From: Membranipora membranacea
Lineage: Eukaryota > Bryozoa > Gymnolaemata > Cheilostomatida > Membraniporidae
Length of the DNA: 64,000 nt
Assembly: GCA_914767715.1 (NCBI GenBank)
Contig: OU612072.1
Location: 1,736,001 to 1,800,000 of the forward strand
Reading direction: 5' to 3'
The position numbers and the translations under genes are program-made. The notes beneath the pieces are model-generated. The model ran no database searches, was not told the DNA's origin, and was given only the letters and a program-made list of their open reading frames with translations. Shown piece by piece: positions 24,581 through 37,581 of this stretch (its first letter is position 1; every line of letters starts with the position of its first letter).

Positions 24581-27500
24581 ATGGCGGCTTCTGCTTCTCA
24601 TGAATTGGAGATAGAAGAGGATTCAGATAACTTAGTTGAATGTCAGACATGCTGTGAGATAGAGGGGTATCTTCTAAACCCCAAACTGCTACCATGTGGG
24701 CATATATTCTGTGTGCCCTGTATTACTGATCATCAAAAAGACCCAGCGCAGATTATTTGCTCCAAATGCAAGTAAGTCGTACTTTGTATGCCTGTTTTGC
24801 TGTTACTAACGGGACCCTAAATAAATTCTTGAAGCTGGCAGAGGATTATGTAACACGCAGTCAAGTTAGTGTGCGAGCTTAAAGCCTACACACTCACTCG
24901 ACAGCTTATAGGATATGGCTGAGGGTGTCTCTTTCAAGAGAAGTACTTGCAGGAAACTATCTGCAGTTGTTTTGCTACACCACACTCTGAAGCTAAATGT
25001 GCTTTCTACTGTTGGTATATGATTACTGCATGGTACATCGTCAATGTGCATATTTGTAGGAATAGTACCCAAACCAGTCTAGATGAATTAGAATCAGCTT
25101 TAAAAGGGATGAAGACATTCTGCGACACTTGCACAAAGATTGAGGGAGAAATGTTCATGACAGCTAATGTTTACTGCCCTCAATGTGATATGAAGTATTG
25201 TAACAGGCATCACAAGGTACTTACGCACGATAAATCTGAGATAAAAGGCTTGACAACGATGTGGGTACGACAACAATACAAAGATTGTTATCTGAGCATA
25301 AATTTTTATGCTATTGCAGATTGTTGTCAAGCTCAATCATGTCGCAATTTTTGAAAAAGATAACAAACTAAGTTGCCAAAATTAGTTCCAACTAGTGATG
25401 GCAATGTCTCGGTCCCGGCCTTGTGAGACTTGTCTCGTCAAGACACTGTCTCGTCTCGACGAGACAGACCCTCATGTCAAGACTTGTTCATTATAAACAT
25501 TGTTATGATGATTACCTATTAGGCCATACGTACAGTCAACACGTAACCATACTGTATTATGATGTATTCTCGTGACTTATGTAATATCAAAATCAATAAA
25601 GTCATTTCTGTACTATATTCATTTTTCAGACGCCAATGAAGTGACAGTTTTCCAATTTTATCGGCATCGATATATGTCTTGGTCTCAATTCTCTTGAATC
25701 TTTTGACAGTGTGAAATAACACATATTTTTGGCAGTTTTTCGATAAAAGCTTATATGAAAGAAAATGAGGCCAATTATTTTTTTGGAAAAACCAAACAAG
25801 ATAATCTGCAGTGTAAATGCAGCCAAACACAAGGGATTTGTTACAAGTCAGCTACACTCCTCAACGGTTCTTGTAAAGTGGGGGAGGGGGGTCAGTGAAT
25901 TCATCTGTGACGCAGGTTGATGTCAGAATGAAAATAACAATAAACATGTTTACTATATTAGGTAACTTAAAACACAATTGGTAATCAATTCTGATGTTTC
26001 ATGTAGTCCATTCATGCATGAGCCGATGATCGGTGACAGTTGTGCGGTGCATCTCATTGGTAAAGCCCACATAAAGTAAATCTGAATCTGAACCAGTTAG
26101 TGGTTACAATTTAACCAAGAACTCTCTTGATTTAACCATGTTGGTTTGTTATGTAGGTTCATGACTCACTCAATAGTCATAACATGATGTCAATAAAAGA
26201 GTATCTCAGATCGTCGTTAGCTGAGGAGCTGCGCTACTGTACTGAACACAAATCAGAGATATACTGCTTAGGATGTGAGAAGTGCTATGTGATGTTCTGT
26301 TCTGAATGTGTCAATACCCCAACCTGTTGCAGCATTGGTAATGAAAATGTCTTCACTCTTATCAACAAATAGTCCAGTGAAGTGTGGTCTGTTGTGCTAA
26401 ATCTTACATCAATTTCAAAGTGTGAATTTCACAAATGTTGCAGCTGGATGGCTTTGTGGCATCAATAATTTTGTATGTCAAACACATCCGGATGGGTATT
26501 TGGCAGCTGTTGATTGCAAAATAGTCATGCGGACAGGTTCTTATCACAGAAAACTGATCTGGATAGGTTTGTTGACCGGATGATGAGCGTCTAAAACTAT
26601 CCGTCTCTGTTACAAACCCACTGGCCTCTATGAAATCCATATCCCGATGCGTTTATTGTGCAACCAGATGCCTATTGGCATTCGGTGGTTGCAACAAGTG
26701 GCTGCCAAATAGGCTGGGTTCTCATCGCAGCATGGTCTAGGCTCACTATGTTTCTTCTATTTGATCAAATATCACAAATAGTCTGGATGAGCTTGTATAC
26801 TTGGGAATGTTGCAAAAGTTAGATATCGAGGCACTGTGATACCCTAAATTTGTAATATATTTCGTCTGCAGTTCTAAGAAAGCAAACTTGTTCTAGGGTT
26901 CCACCTCAATTCACCATTGCGTTATAGGCATCTTTAGCGTTTCATGTGACATTCTTTGTATACTTGATGTGCAGGTGAAGGCCACAAAATCATTTCGCTG
27001 AAGAAACTTGCAGAAAAAGTGAAAGCTTCTGTTGAGCCTCAGAAGGCCAAAGTGGAAGACAAGCTTGATGAGGTGTCAGCTGTGGTAAAGGAAGCCACAA
27101 TATTATTATCAGAATGGGACACGGATACTCAACATGGAGTGAGGCTTCTAAATCAGACCAGCGCACAGCAGGTAGGCGTAGACCTCGATAATAGATAGGA
27201 GTGAATGTAACTTTAATCAACATCATTATTCTCAGACATTGTGGATATGACCAAAGACACTAAATAACTTGATCATATCCATACACATACATTATTATAA
27301 CTTGCAGCTTCTGGAGATCAATGAGAAGTATGACAGCTTGAAGAAGGAGTATATGGACAGCAGAGAGGCTGATAAAGAGAGGATATCGGATTTCATTGCA
27401 GAGGAAGCTGGAGTGATTCAGGCTGAGTACTTGAAACAGCTGAAGGTTCTCCGTGCGGACCTCTCATATAAACATCCAGTAAGACTAGCCTACAAAATTA

Positions 27501-30097
27501 AGAAACTTTAAGGAACTTGACTTGATGGTACGAAGTTGTTTGCTTGTGCAACTTAAGAAGACGACTTCCTAAGCAGCTAATTCTAACTATTTTTCTATAC
27601 CATCGGCCACATCTTATCTGTGGGTGAGGACATTGTTTTGGCCAGTCAGAGGCAAACAGATAAACTTGGAGATGAACTACAATCATTGTTCGCTATTATC
27701 AGAGCCTCAAATCTCTGGGCTATGCTCACAACTTGTACGGAGGTTGAGCGACTCTACATCTAGCATAATCCCTGCATGCTGATGCAAAATTTGACCAAAT
27801 TCATATAATGACCATGAGGATTTGAAAATATACCAGCTCCGATATAGAATAATGGATGTGATGTATATTGGTTGTCTTCTGCTTTCAACCATAGGGACCC
27901 GTCGGTCCACTCAATCCTTTGCCAAGAATAATATCTGTTGCCCTCATCTACGACGGTTTTGCCTCAAACAAACATATCTAGAATCACAACACAAGTGTAT
28001 TTATTTATTTATATTGATGCAACCGATAATTGTGACATTTTAATTTACAGGTAGATGTAGTGACAGAGAGGCTTGAGACTGATGAGAGGATTCAAGAGCT
28101 GGGAGAACAGCAGTTTCCGTGTCTTGTACTCAATATGGTCAGACTCGCCACTAATGGTACGTCCATGTTAATATGGTTATGAATTAATGTAGGTTGCTCG
28201 TTAATACAAAATTCAAACCCAATCAAGAAATGCTTTGAACAGTTTGAAGTTAGGTGTATTTTCTTATAAATCTCAATTCGGGGCCCAGCTGAGATAGAGT
28301 GGGCAATCTAAATTATCTCTCACACTCGCTCCTGACAGACTGAGATGTTTTTTTTTTATTGCATGATAATACCTGGAGTGCCTGTCAACAAGTCCTGAAT
28401 AGTTTTACAAATATTTGGCAACACTGATATGTCAGTGGAATACAGGTGATATGGATGGTGGTAGAACAAGATTGTTCACTCTGTTATGGCACATTGATAT
28501 TTAAAAAGCTGTGCATCAAAGCTCTATAATCGACAAAGTTACAAACCTCTTCTAGGATGGTTGGACTACTACTGACCACTTTAAAAATCAATGCTGATTA
28601 AAATGGTTGTCCTGTAAGTCTGTTCAGACTTAGTTCATGACGTAAATCAGCCTTGATTAGACATGAAAAACTCTGCGACTTGTCTCTCGTTAATTTCCTC
28701 TGCTCTGGTTTACCTAGAATATTAGATATAATGTTTGTATATGTGTTTGTTTTTAGACGAGGTAATGCCAAGCCCTGCACGATTGAGCCTGATTCCAGGC
28801 CCTGACTTAGTACTTGGGAAAAGGCCACCAGTACACTGTCCTAGTGCACTCGGTCTTGTGCATCACGAAAAGAGTAAAGACAGCCCTCTTGCTGTATGTC
28901 ATCATGAGTTCATAACATACATAGGGCACACCGGCAACGCCATCGATAGAGTCGACGCCGAAAGTGGTTTGACTAAGAACTTTATAAAATTGAAAAATGC
29001 AGTCATAAGTGTACGAGCTCACAAAGATCAGATTTTTGTTTTGGTGTATGGTCAACCATATAAAATCAACACATACGATCTATCAGGTCAGCTCATCAGC
29101 AGCCGAGCCCATGGGGACAGAAATGAAACATCGATATCAGGGAATAAGATGTGCATCACGCAAGAGCATCTTGTTGTCTGCAATTTATCACATCAGAAAA
29201 TCGACTGCTATCCACTGCAGTACTTTGCAAATACTTGTCCAGAAGTATTAAATTTGGGCAAGGGATTTAATTGTCCCCTCATAGGGAAGGGCACACATGT
29301 TAGCATGTGCAAAATCAATGATTCTTCGGTTGTTATCACCAACTACGTGTCTAACTGTGTGTTTCGGTTCAGTTTTGATATAAAATGTGATCAGACTGAA
29401 AGCATGGCCAACGAAGGGAAGGTGGACTGGGTGACAAAGGAGGTGATTAAGCCTGAGGGCGTGGCTTGTTATGGAGAAAAGTATATTCTTGTTACGGCAG
29501 CACCCTTTCCTGAGACAAGAATCTGGATCATTGACTCTGAGACAGGTAAATTTATTTTCAATCATCAATTCATTATAAAGAACTCTCTAGCTATTCAACT
29601 TGAACAAGATAAATGATATCATCATAAAAAACTCAATTTATAATCATGCGCATACAGGTATTGATATATATTTACACAGCATCTGGCCTACTACATACAT
29701 ATCAAGAGCAGATTGTCATGTTTGCCGATCAGCATCAATGCTTGGCAGATTGACTCCAACCCGCTGTGTCAGCTACTAGTGTTAATGCTGATAGTTTGGA
29801 TGCAGTTTCAAACTCTAAGAATCATAGTTGTACGTAACTATCATATAACTATAAAATGACAGAATCATCTAAATTTGGTGTAATTTTTACATTTCAGGAA
29901 TCTTCATAAGGAATATCGCAGCCCCAGCACAAGTGATCTCCCACGTTTACGACCTGCACCTAGTCGGTGATTTTCTGGTTGTACCCAGGCGCAATGAGAA
30001 TAGAGTATACTACTATTACCTGATGTGTGAGATGAAGAAACGTGGCTCTGAATATTTTGGCAGCCAGCTAATCACTGCTGTGAACGATCTAAGTTGA
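24581..30097 (+). CDS. TRIM-type RING / B-box / coiled-coil protein
   Basis: Probable E3 ubiquitin ligase or cytoplasmic scaffold. Exons: 24581-24771, 25060-25216, 26157-26337, 26975-27171, 27308-27478, 28051-28156, 28757-29545, 29898-30097. The total is 1992 nt, or 663 residues. RING at about 21-64 (CQTCCEIEG, LPCGHIFCVPCITDH, CSKC). First B-box at about 85-125 (CDTC, CPQCDMKYCNRHHK). Second B-box at about 140-180 (CTEHKSEIYCLGC, MFCSEC, GHK). A coiled coil of roughly 150 residues follows, then about 320 residues of short repeating beta-type segments (AVISVRAHKDQIFVLVYG, EHLVVCNLSHQKIDCYPLQ) that could form a propeller. I see no clear NHL consensus, SPRY or filamin domain. A TRIM2/56-like architecture is possible. 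The exact orthologue cannot be named. Polyadenylation signal AATAAA at 30237. Confidence 0.87.
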
Positions 30098-30749
30098 AAG
30101 TTATCTGCCTTTACCTTGTAATAAGACATTTAATATTGGGCAGTCAAATGGTTGATGTTTGACCATTAGTTATGAAAGCAGGTACGCAGACACTCATCTT
30201 TACAACTAAACTTCAACTTCTCTGTCAATAAAATAATGTATATACTAAATAATCAAAGCATGCTGTTGGGCATGATATGATGCCCCCTATAATTGTAATA
30301 ATTGTTCAAAGGGAAAATTGTGGTCACTCTATGTAAGAAACATGGTATAACCACTGATATATATTCAATCAATGGGTATAACCAATTTATCTACAAAAAA
30401 CAATAGCTTTCAAGACCAAGTATAATCATAGCTTATAATCATAGTTATGCTTTGAAGATGATTTAAAAGCACTTGATGCTGGTGCTCTCATATTTTTGCT
30501 GAGTATTGGTAAAAAAAAAAGTAATGTGGGTGTGACATAAACAAAATAGAACCGCAGCAGTCAGTTTAAAAGGGCAGAAAATAGCTCCTCTTTGGTAAAG
30601 TAAAAATCTGTTTTTCTTTCAACTCTGTATCAGTGTTTGGTTGCAAATGACAAAAAAACATTCACAATGGTGCATTTAGCTCATTTATGCTGTTGGTTAA
30701 TGTATGAATTCTAGTCTAGTCCAGTCTTAAAGCTGGTAATAGAAAAAAG
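30098..30749. other. Convergent 3' spacer
   Basis: 3' UTR of the TRIM-like gene (AATAAA 30237-30242), then AT-rich sequence to the stop of the minus-strand gene at 30750. No exon seen. Confidence 0.45.
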
Positions 30750-33253
30750 TTAAAAATGAAGACTTTGGAGAAGTAAATATAGGCTAGACAAACACAAAAC
30801 CAGAGTAAATCCTACTAGGTATTCAATATCGATCTCCCGCCATCTTTGCTTCTCAACCTTTTGAGTTTTATGACTGTTAGCGCTAGGTCTGCATTCAGGG
30901 TTTTCCGCAGTGACATTTTGCTTTCTCTGAACTGATCCCATTAGCTCGGTATCCGGATACACATTTTTATTGTCATCACATCTTGTTTCCATAGCAGGGG
31001 CAGAGGCAGGTCCTTCATTGTGCTCTGTCTTTCCTTCCATCAGACAGCTTTCTATCGCAGTAGCCATTGCTGTCGAGGATACAACCTGAACATCAGGTTG
31101 TTCAGGATATGAGATATTGACACAGCTGGATTTGGAACCTATTGTAAGGTTCTCAAGGGACATGTCGTGGTCCGACTTTCTGGATGCTAGCTCCGTCAGT
31201 TTATCATTCTCTGCACAAAGTTCTGCATTCTTTTGCTTTAGCGCCTCACACAAATCCTGACAACCCTTTTTATCCCTGATTAGACTTGCCACTTTCTCTT
31301 GAGTCCTTTCTCTGTCCATTTCAAGTTTCTCTATTGCTGATTGAGCTCCTTTAAACGAGTTTTCAGAGCTTCGAAGCTCTTTCTGCAAGCTTTTCACCAC
31401 AGCTTCTGATTCATCCTTGCTTTCTTTTAATTTTATTTGCAGTTGTGTGCACTTCTCTTTCCACTCGGTCACTTTTCCCTGGAGAATGTGGCCTTAGTCC
31501 AAGTCGCCAAGCTCTCTTTTGTTTTTGTTTATTTCTTCCTGCATCAAGTTGCTATGCCTGAAAATTAATCAGTGGTGGGAACATCAATTCAAATACATGG
31601 AATCGGTAATAAAGCGGTTTGTTTTACTCCGGGCTGGGTCTATGGTTGTACATGGGCCACATGCTGGGTGGAAAATTGTTTGGAAAATAATGGTAAAACA
31701 TGAAGGCAATCTGGGACGCTTGTTGTCGTCTATATATCAAACCTCTTGTTTTATCTAACCAAAAACTTCGAGTCAATGTAAGGCAACGGACACTGGATAT
31801 GGATGAATAACGTTATCTTGACGATGAACAGATAAGATTTGAAATAGAATATGACACTGAATTATGAGCATGTGACCAGGAAGAATGCCAGCAATGTTGA
31901 ACTTACTAGGTATACAACCAAACTTGAAATCTATGATGATTTATTATCATTTACAATATAACAAAAGTGGCATAATACCCAATACCTAGCCTTGTCAGCT
32001 GCCACGGTTTTTGGTAATTTTTGTCCAAGAAAAACCACAAACCATGGCTGCATGACAAGGCTACCAAAAACCCTCAACTTAATGTCCACACATTCGACAT
32101 GATTGCCCTTATTTTATTGACTTGCTAATTACCTGCTACACTCATCAAATCTCCTCTTGGCCTCAGCTAGCTGCTCATGTAGAGCTTCCAGTACAGCTCT
32201 AAAATCCTCGATCTAAGTTACCGCCAAGAATTGTCGGCGCATCTGAACAACACACACACATCAATACAGTTAGGTACATGACCGACCCAAGAGGATCTTA
32301 AAAATGATGCCTTTTACAGAGAGAAAGCTCACATTATTTACCACCAGATATCATTGATCAACAGACTAGGAAACAGACTCACAACAACATTGCACTATTA
32401 GCAGGTGCATCTCTGTTCGTTAGAGTCAATTTAGTGTGAGTGTCCCATGTGCACCCGACCGTAATTCTAAAAACTGACTTCGGGTTTTCCCAACGAACTT
32501 CCTCAGAAGATATATGAATTAATTCATGATCTAGTGATCAGGAATATACATGCAATCAGAGTAGATATAAGGGTAGGGTAGTAAAAAATAAACATCCAAT
32601 ATCAACTTGGCGTCAATGGGTGCCAAAGTGTAATGCACCAGGCACCATGGTTAACTGAATAAGTGATCTTACCTGATTGAGATCCTCCGAGAATGCTGTG
32701 CGAAATGTTTTGCTCTGCTTTATGATATACCCATAGTCTGTTATTATACCTCGCCGCTCTTCGTTGGTAAGATGTCCCAATACCGAGGAAGCATCTATTT
32801 CCTTGCCGTAGTGCGCAATCTTAGAGCGCAGCTTGTTGATCTTTCGGAATCGAGACTCCTCATCTTTATCCAAGCCCCAATAGTCTGCAGGCGATTTCAT
32901 ATCATCCCTGCCATCTGGGTTTTGGTTCTCAAACACTTCATGTATCAAAGTTCCTAGAGTCATTTTGCAGCGATCTTTCAAGATGCTCGAATACTTTCTC
33001 TGCCTCATATCTGACAAAGCATTCTTCATACTGTACTGCCCATTAAACTTTGTGAGATAATAGAGGATCAGATCCTCAGACTGGCTTCGCAGAACTGTGC
33101 TAATAGTTCATTGAGCACAGCTTCCAACTTCAAACATACCAGTACAACCAAACCAGAATCGTTATAAGCATCCAAAATTTCTTTATTAAAGTCCTCGTTA
33201 TCCTCCTCATCAAACGAAGTCTCAACAGGCTGTTGAGAGGTCCAGTGAGTCAT
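30750..33253 (-). pseudogene. HEPN-like, coiled-coil, tail-anchored protein with in-frame stop
   Basis: Exons, 5' to 3': 33253-33140, 33080-32673, 32212-32133, 31557-30750. The first two exons encode an all-helical region that ends in FRKINKLRSKIAHYG. Its R-x4-H fits the HEPN RNase/nucleotide-binding motif. Exon 3 and the start of exon 4 are coiled coil (ALHEQLAEAKRRFDECSR). At 31496-31494 an in-frame TAA closes a 221-residue product. The same frame then stays open for another 247 codons: more coiled coil (CTQLQIKLKESKDESEAVVK, KNAELCAENDKLTELASRK), then a Ser/Pro-rich linker and a C-terminal membrane helix (LVGFTLVLCLSSLYLLL). The 59-bp intron 33139-33081 restores phase. Read through, it also encodes plausible helix (CLKLEAVLNELLAQF), so a frameshift is an alternative. 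The function is unknown. The gene may be recently disabled, use stop readthrough, or carry an assembly error. Confidence 0.65.
31983..32066. repeat. Imperfect hairpin, about 84 bp
   Basis: TAGCCTTGTCAGCTGCC on the left pairs imperfectly with GGCTGCATGACAAGGCTA on the right, around a GGTTTTTGG-like loop. It lies in the last intron of the HEPN-like gene. Confidence 0.55.
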
Positions 33254-33679
33254 TTTGTACGGATGAGAAGCGTAAAAGAGGGCTAAGTTGTATCACATTT
33301 TGTTTTAGATTTAGCACTGTTTTGTAGCTGCCTGATGCTCCGTCCTCTCACGTACCAGGAAGTACAACTCTTGTTAATATTTTAAAACCTACCTAATCAT
33401 GTCATCTGCTATCAGTAGATAATAGTGGAATAGATTTGGTTTTTCCAGTTTCATCCATATAAGTCTTCGGGTACAGAGTGACTGGGTCTATAGGTAAACG
33501 TAGCCTGTATTGAGAAGCTTTGCTGTTGGCAGACAGGCCAGGATAAATGATACATACCAAATAATCTGATCAACATTTGTTCTTTTGTAAAAGTAAAGCT
33601 GCCTTCTGAAAATACAATGCAGAATAATTCAAGTAGAATGCTAGTTTTCATCATTATTATATTATTTAGTCAATCCCGG
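33254..33679. promoter_or_regulatory. Short spacer between two minus-strand genes
   Basis: About 430 bp that must hold the promoter of the HEPN-like gene and the 3' end of the next gene. No core motif was identified. Confidence 0.35.
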
Positions 33680-36600
33680 TCAGCCTACTTTGAGTTCTGA
33701 CCCTGATAACCCAGAGTTCGCCAGTGCTGTTTCCATCAGTAAGCTACCGTCTGCTGCCAGAGTTACAAGCTCTATAATTGTTCCTGAATTTGACGTCACG
33801 ACAGAGCTAATATTAGATAGGGTAGTATGGCCGTCAACGGTATCATCATCAGTTACAGGATTAGCTGTAGGTATTGTCGTGTTAAAGCCAGCGGGGGTTG
33901 TATCATCGTAGTTGTTTGTGTGTACATCCTGAGTGTTTGGTAACTGTGTCTGATGTGACTCCATCTTTTTCTTTTTTCTTTCGGCTAATTCGTTGCTGTA
34001 AAAAATAAATGAAACAAGTTGTTACGCAAAACGTATATCAGGACATGTCGGTCACACAAATAATGTTACTCGCTGGATTTCAAGGTCTGGTACTATAACG
34101 ACACTGCACTACTGAACCTTTTAGATCCCTCCTCCCCCATCACTGATGGGATAAATCTGGCGATGTTGTGAGATCTGTGCTGTCACATGGTTAAGTGAGG
34201 GGCAGCAATAATATCTACCTTACTTCTCATAACCTCATAAAGAATCATCCACAGTGCAATAGAGATTTACAATGATATAAATACCAATATTGTATATCGT
34301 GTGCTCTGAGAAAATAAAGAAGGCATGGCAACAGGATCTGATTCTCAAAGTCACACTAGTACAGGGTGATACATACACTGTATAGAGTAACATATACATT
34401 TGACAGAGGCATATATATATACTGTAAATAGTAATATTTACACCTATGAATAGTTATTTATATACATCCATACAAGCTAATATATACAATTTTTACAGAG
34501 CTATATCCTACACTTGTACAGAGTTACTTACCTTGGTTCACCTGCGGATCTCTTGCAGTGATTAATAAGACATCTGATTTTAGCTCTTGAGGGTTTGAAG
34601 CGTTTAGAGTTGTCAGCGTGTTCTATCTCATCAGACATACAGTCTAAGTACCCAGCTATGTAGTCTAGATTATCTATACCTCTCTCTATAACAAGCTTTC
34701 TAACTGTCTGTGTGAGACGTTTATCTGTCACCACTCCTGATGTGTTCGTCTGAAACAAAGCATGAATACAATACGAGATTACAACTGGCTTGTATAATCC
34801 TCAATACAGTCTCTGTTTAAAAATTGTGCACACTTTTAACCCAAAAGAGCACACAACCTGCTATTTCTGGCACAATTTGAGACGAGCAAATAAATTTTTT
34901 TTAACAAAATAGAAGTTGTCCCCTCAGTGATTTAGAAAAGACTACTCCCATTTGACATGATTCGATTTGATACTCGTGAACCGCAGTATGAATGAACTTG
35001 TGTGTATCACCCTTTACACTGGTAATCATCATATGAGTCATTTAAGACTCCTACACGGTGGAGGAGGAGGAGCCCAGCTATCTTACCGCTCCTGTCTTGT
35101 GATACTGATGACATCCTCTCTCCACCACTAAGTAAAGTCTATTAGTAGCGAGTCCAGTACTCAAAGTCATACAATCCTTGAGCTGATCTTTTAGTTCCTG
35201 CATTCGCCATTTCTTACAGGTGGCTGAGATCTGAAATATGAAACATTTGCTTAATGAGCTTAATGAATTAAAGTAATTCGCCTGATTGTCTAAGAATCCA
35301 GTTGACTGATTTATTTGACTATAACCCAATTTAACTAACACTTTGATTAACAAAATTAATCCGATGTAAATCAAGTTGATGGGACAAGAAGGTTAATTTC
35401 TTTGGTCAGATGGGTGAGATTGAGAAATTAGCTCACAAACTGAATTGCTTGATATTTCAACAGAATGCAATCCCTTGATTTTCAAAATTAGAAATTGCCA
35501 CGTTCTCATAAAACTGCTAAGTCAAAATTTACCGATACATTTATTTTGCATTTGGATGACATAACAAACCGCACCAAAGTAATCATGACAAAACCATTAA
35601 TTGGAATAAATATGCTTGTGGTATTTCCCTTTCACCACGGCACCAACGCTTCAACCACGCGGCAACTTTGCTTGGTATTTTTGGTTTCGGTTTTCCAAAA
35701 CAAAAAAATCCAAACAAAGTGGCCGAGTGAGAAGGCTACTACCACAACCTTAGCTTGAGTGTACCATGATTGGGAGGTCCACCAGACATCCCTGACACAA
35801 CAGAGGGATCACTCAGGCTGCACTTACCTCAAACTGAGGAAAGCTGATTATCTCTTTGACTATGACCTGAGCCTGACAGCCGATCTTCTTAGTACGATTA
35901 GCTGGTAACTCAAACACTATCTCTCCTCTAACTTCTCCTGTCTTCTTCAGAAAATTCTAAAAACAATCAGCAGCGTTTAGTCTTTGTAAAAGAAGCGATG
36001 TAATTGTGGTAAAATCAAAGTTTAATCGAAGAAATCAGCTGGGTGACTTATCTATGTGCATGCCTTCCATTACAAGCAATTCACACTTGTAAGGCTTACT
36101 AGTATCTAGTATCACACTTGTAAGACTTACTAGTATCTAGTATCACACTTGTAAGACTTACTAGTATCTAGTATCACACTTGTAAGGCTTACTAGTATCT
36201 AGTATCACACTTGTAAGACTTACTAGTACCTAGTATCACACTTGTAAGGCTTACTAGTATCTAGTATCACACTTGTAAGTCTTACTAGTATCTACCATCA
36301 CACATTGGCAATACATAAATGGGCATGTCAGGAATTGAGGTTAATTGACCTGAATTTTACGAGTCTGTTTGATGGCTCTCTGACGATCTGGTCCCTGCGA
36401 ACATTCATACAGACGACTACCTAAGTATACATAGAGACAGGTGTGACTTCTGTGCATCAGCTTGTGCTTTCTCTCTGAATATGTGGCTAAAATGTATGAT
36501 GGAATATAATTGTGATCAATCAGGTAACAATACAAACTAGAAAGAACCTTTGGTAACAATACATCTAGCTCTATAAAGAAGAGGTTCATGAGTGGCTTCA

Positions 36601-36829
36601 AAAATCTGGATGGGAAACATCACACACTTAATGATTAACCTCAGAAGGTTTACTTGGAAGGCTTTCCAAACGTCTTCTCTAACTCACCTTCTTTACCAAA
36701 CTGATCATTATCCCTTCTCCATACAAAGCGAACTCCACATTCGACCTCTCGTTTCTCTATAAAGTCTTTCACTTCTTCCATACAATGAAACGTATGTGTG
36801 ACATCCTCAACTTGCTCTCTAGTCTCCAT
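33680..36829 (-). CDS. Putative DNA-binding protein, CARF/ALS2CR8-like domain
   Basis: Exons, 5' to 3': 36829-36688, 36486-36350, 35956-35828, 35230-35087, 34749-34532, 33995-33680. The phases close at 1086 nt, or 361 residues. Residues about 10-150 look like the zinc-binding ALS2CR8/FAR1-type fold: THTFHCMEEVKDFIEKRE, KHKLMHRSHTC, RLYECSQG, KKIGCQAQVIVKEIISFPQF, then a Lys/Arg-rich helix and a His/Cys pair (GCHQYH). A helical basic region follows (KRFKPSRAKIRCLINHCKR), then a Ser/Thr/Asn-rich acidic tail that could be an activation domain. Calcium-responsive transcription factor (CARF) has a similar layout. A domesticated MULE-type DNA-binding domain is the alternative. I am confident the gene is real and less sure of the family. 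An array of 31-bp repeats sits in intron 2. Confidence 0.72.
36085..36302. repeat. Minisatellite, 31-bp unit
   Basis: About 7 copies of a unit containing CTTACTAGTATCTAGTATCA and CACTTGTAAG. In the transcribed (minus) orientation each unit carries a GTAAG donor-like motif. The array begins about 50 nt downstream of the donor at 36349. Confidence 0.92.
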
Positions 36830-36916
36830 ACTAGTCGAATACTAATTGTACATATCACCAGCCATTCTATTTATTATAAAGGGAATGATGTTGGAATGAG
36901 GCAAACTGAATGTAAC

Positions 36917-36943
36917 CAAGGACTAAGTTAGACTCCTTGATTG
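36917..36943. mobile_element. Degenerate micro-hairpin
   Basis: CAAGGACTAAGTTAGACTCCTTG plus four bases, flanked by ATGTAAC at 36910-36916 and 36944-36950. It has the same termini as the family, but the stem is imperfect. Confidence 0.5.
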
Positions 36944-37010
36944 ATGTAACGAGCTCCTGCTTGTCAACACATGCCATTTGTAGGTCGAGAAAGTCAAGTG
37001 GTCGTGTGCC

Positions 37011-37262
37011 CCAGTGGTCGAGGCCTCAACCACTGGGGCACACGACCACTGGGGCACACGACCACTTGGGCACACGACCACTGGGGCACACGACCACTGG
37101 GTAACATGACCACTGGGGCACACGACCACTGGGGCACATGACCACTTGGGCACACGACCACTGGGGAACACGACCACTGGGGCACACGACCACTGGGACA
37201 CACGACCACTGGGGCACACGACCACTGGGGCACACGACCACTGGGGCACACGACCACTGGAA
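37011..37262. repeat. Minisatellite, 18-bp unit
   Basis: About 14 copies of CACTGGGGCACACGACCA, upstream of the CARF-like gene. Reverse-strand frames through it (VVVCPSGRVPQWSCAP repeats) are artefacts of the repeat. Confidence 0.95.
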
Positions 37263-37581
37263 TTGCATGAACTGTAGAAAGCCTGTGCTTGCCAATTAAC
37301 TACAGGTGTGCAAGTCAACCATTTACTATCAAATAACCATATAAACATATTATTCCTTCATCCGCTGTTACTCCTAGCTAACATGTAAGGGTCCTATTGG
37401 ATTAATTACAATTTTACTTTAATAATGCAGGTGAGGCAAGAAGGAAGGGCACAGGTATTTCTTGGACTTGGTTGGGGCCATTGTACTACTCTACTGCATT
37501 TCCATTTGGTATGGATTTCTTAGGAAGTGCAGTAAAGTACTCTTTGAATTGTTGAGGCCATAATAAACTAGTAGTATTAAT

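Noticed and set aside
36923-37348. Repetitive Cys/Val-rich proteins on the minus strand
   Set aside because: 18-bp repeat is a multiple of three, so every phase without a stop stays open. No splice or family support.
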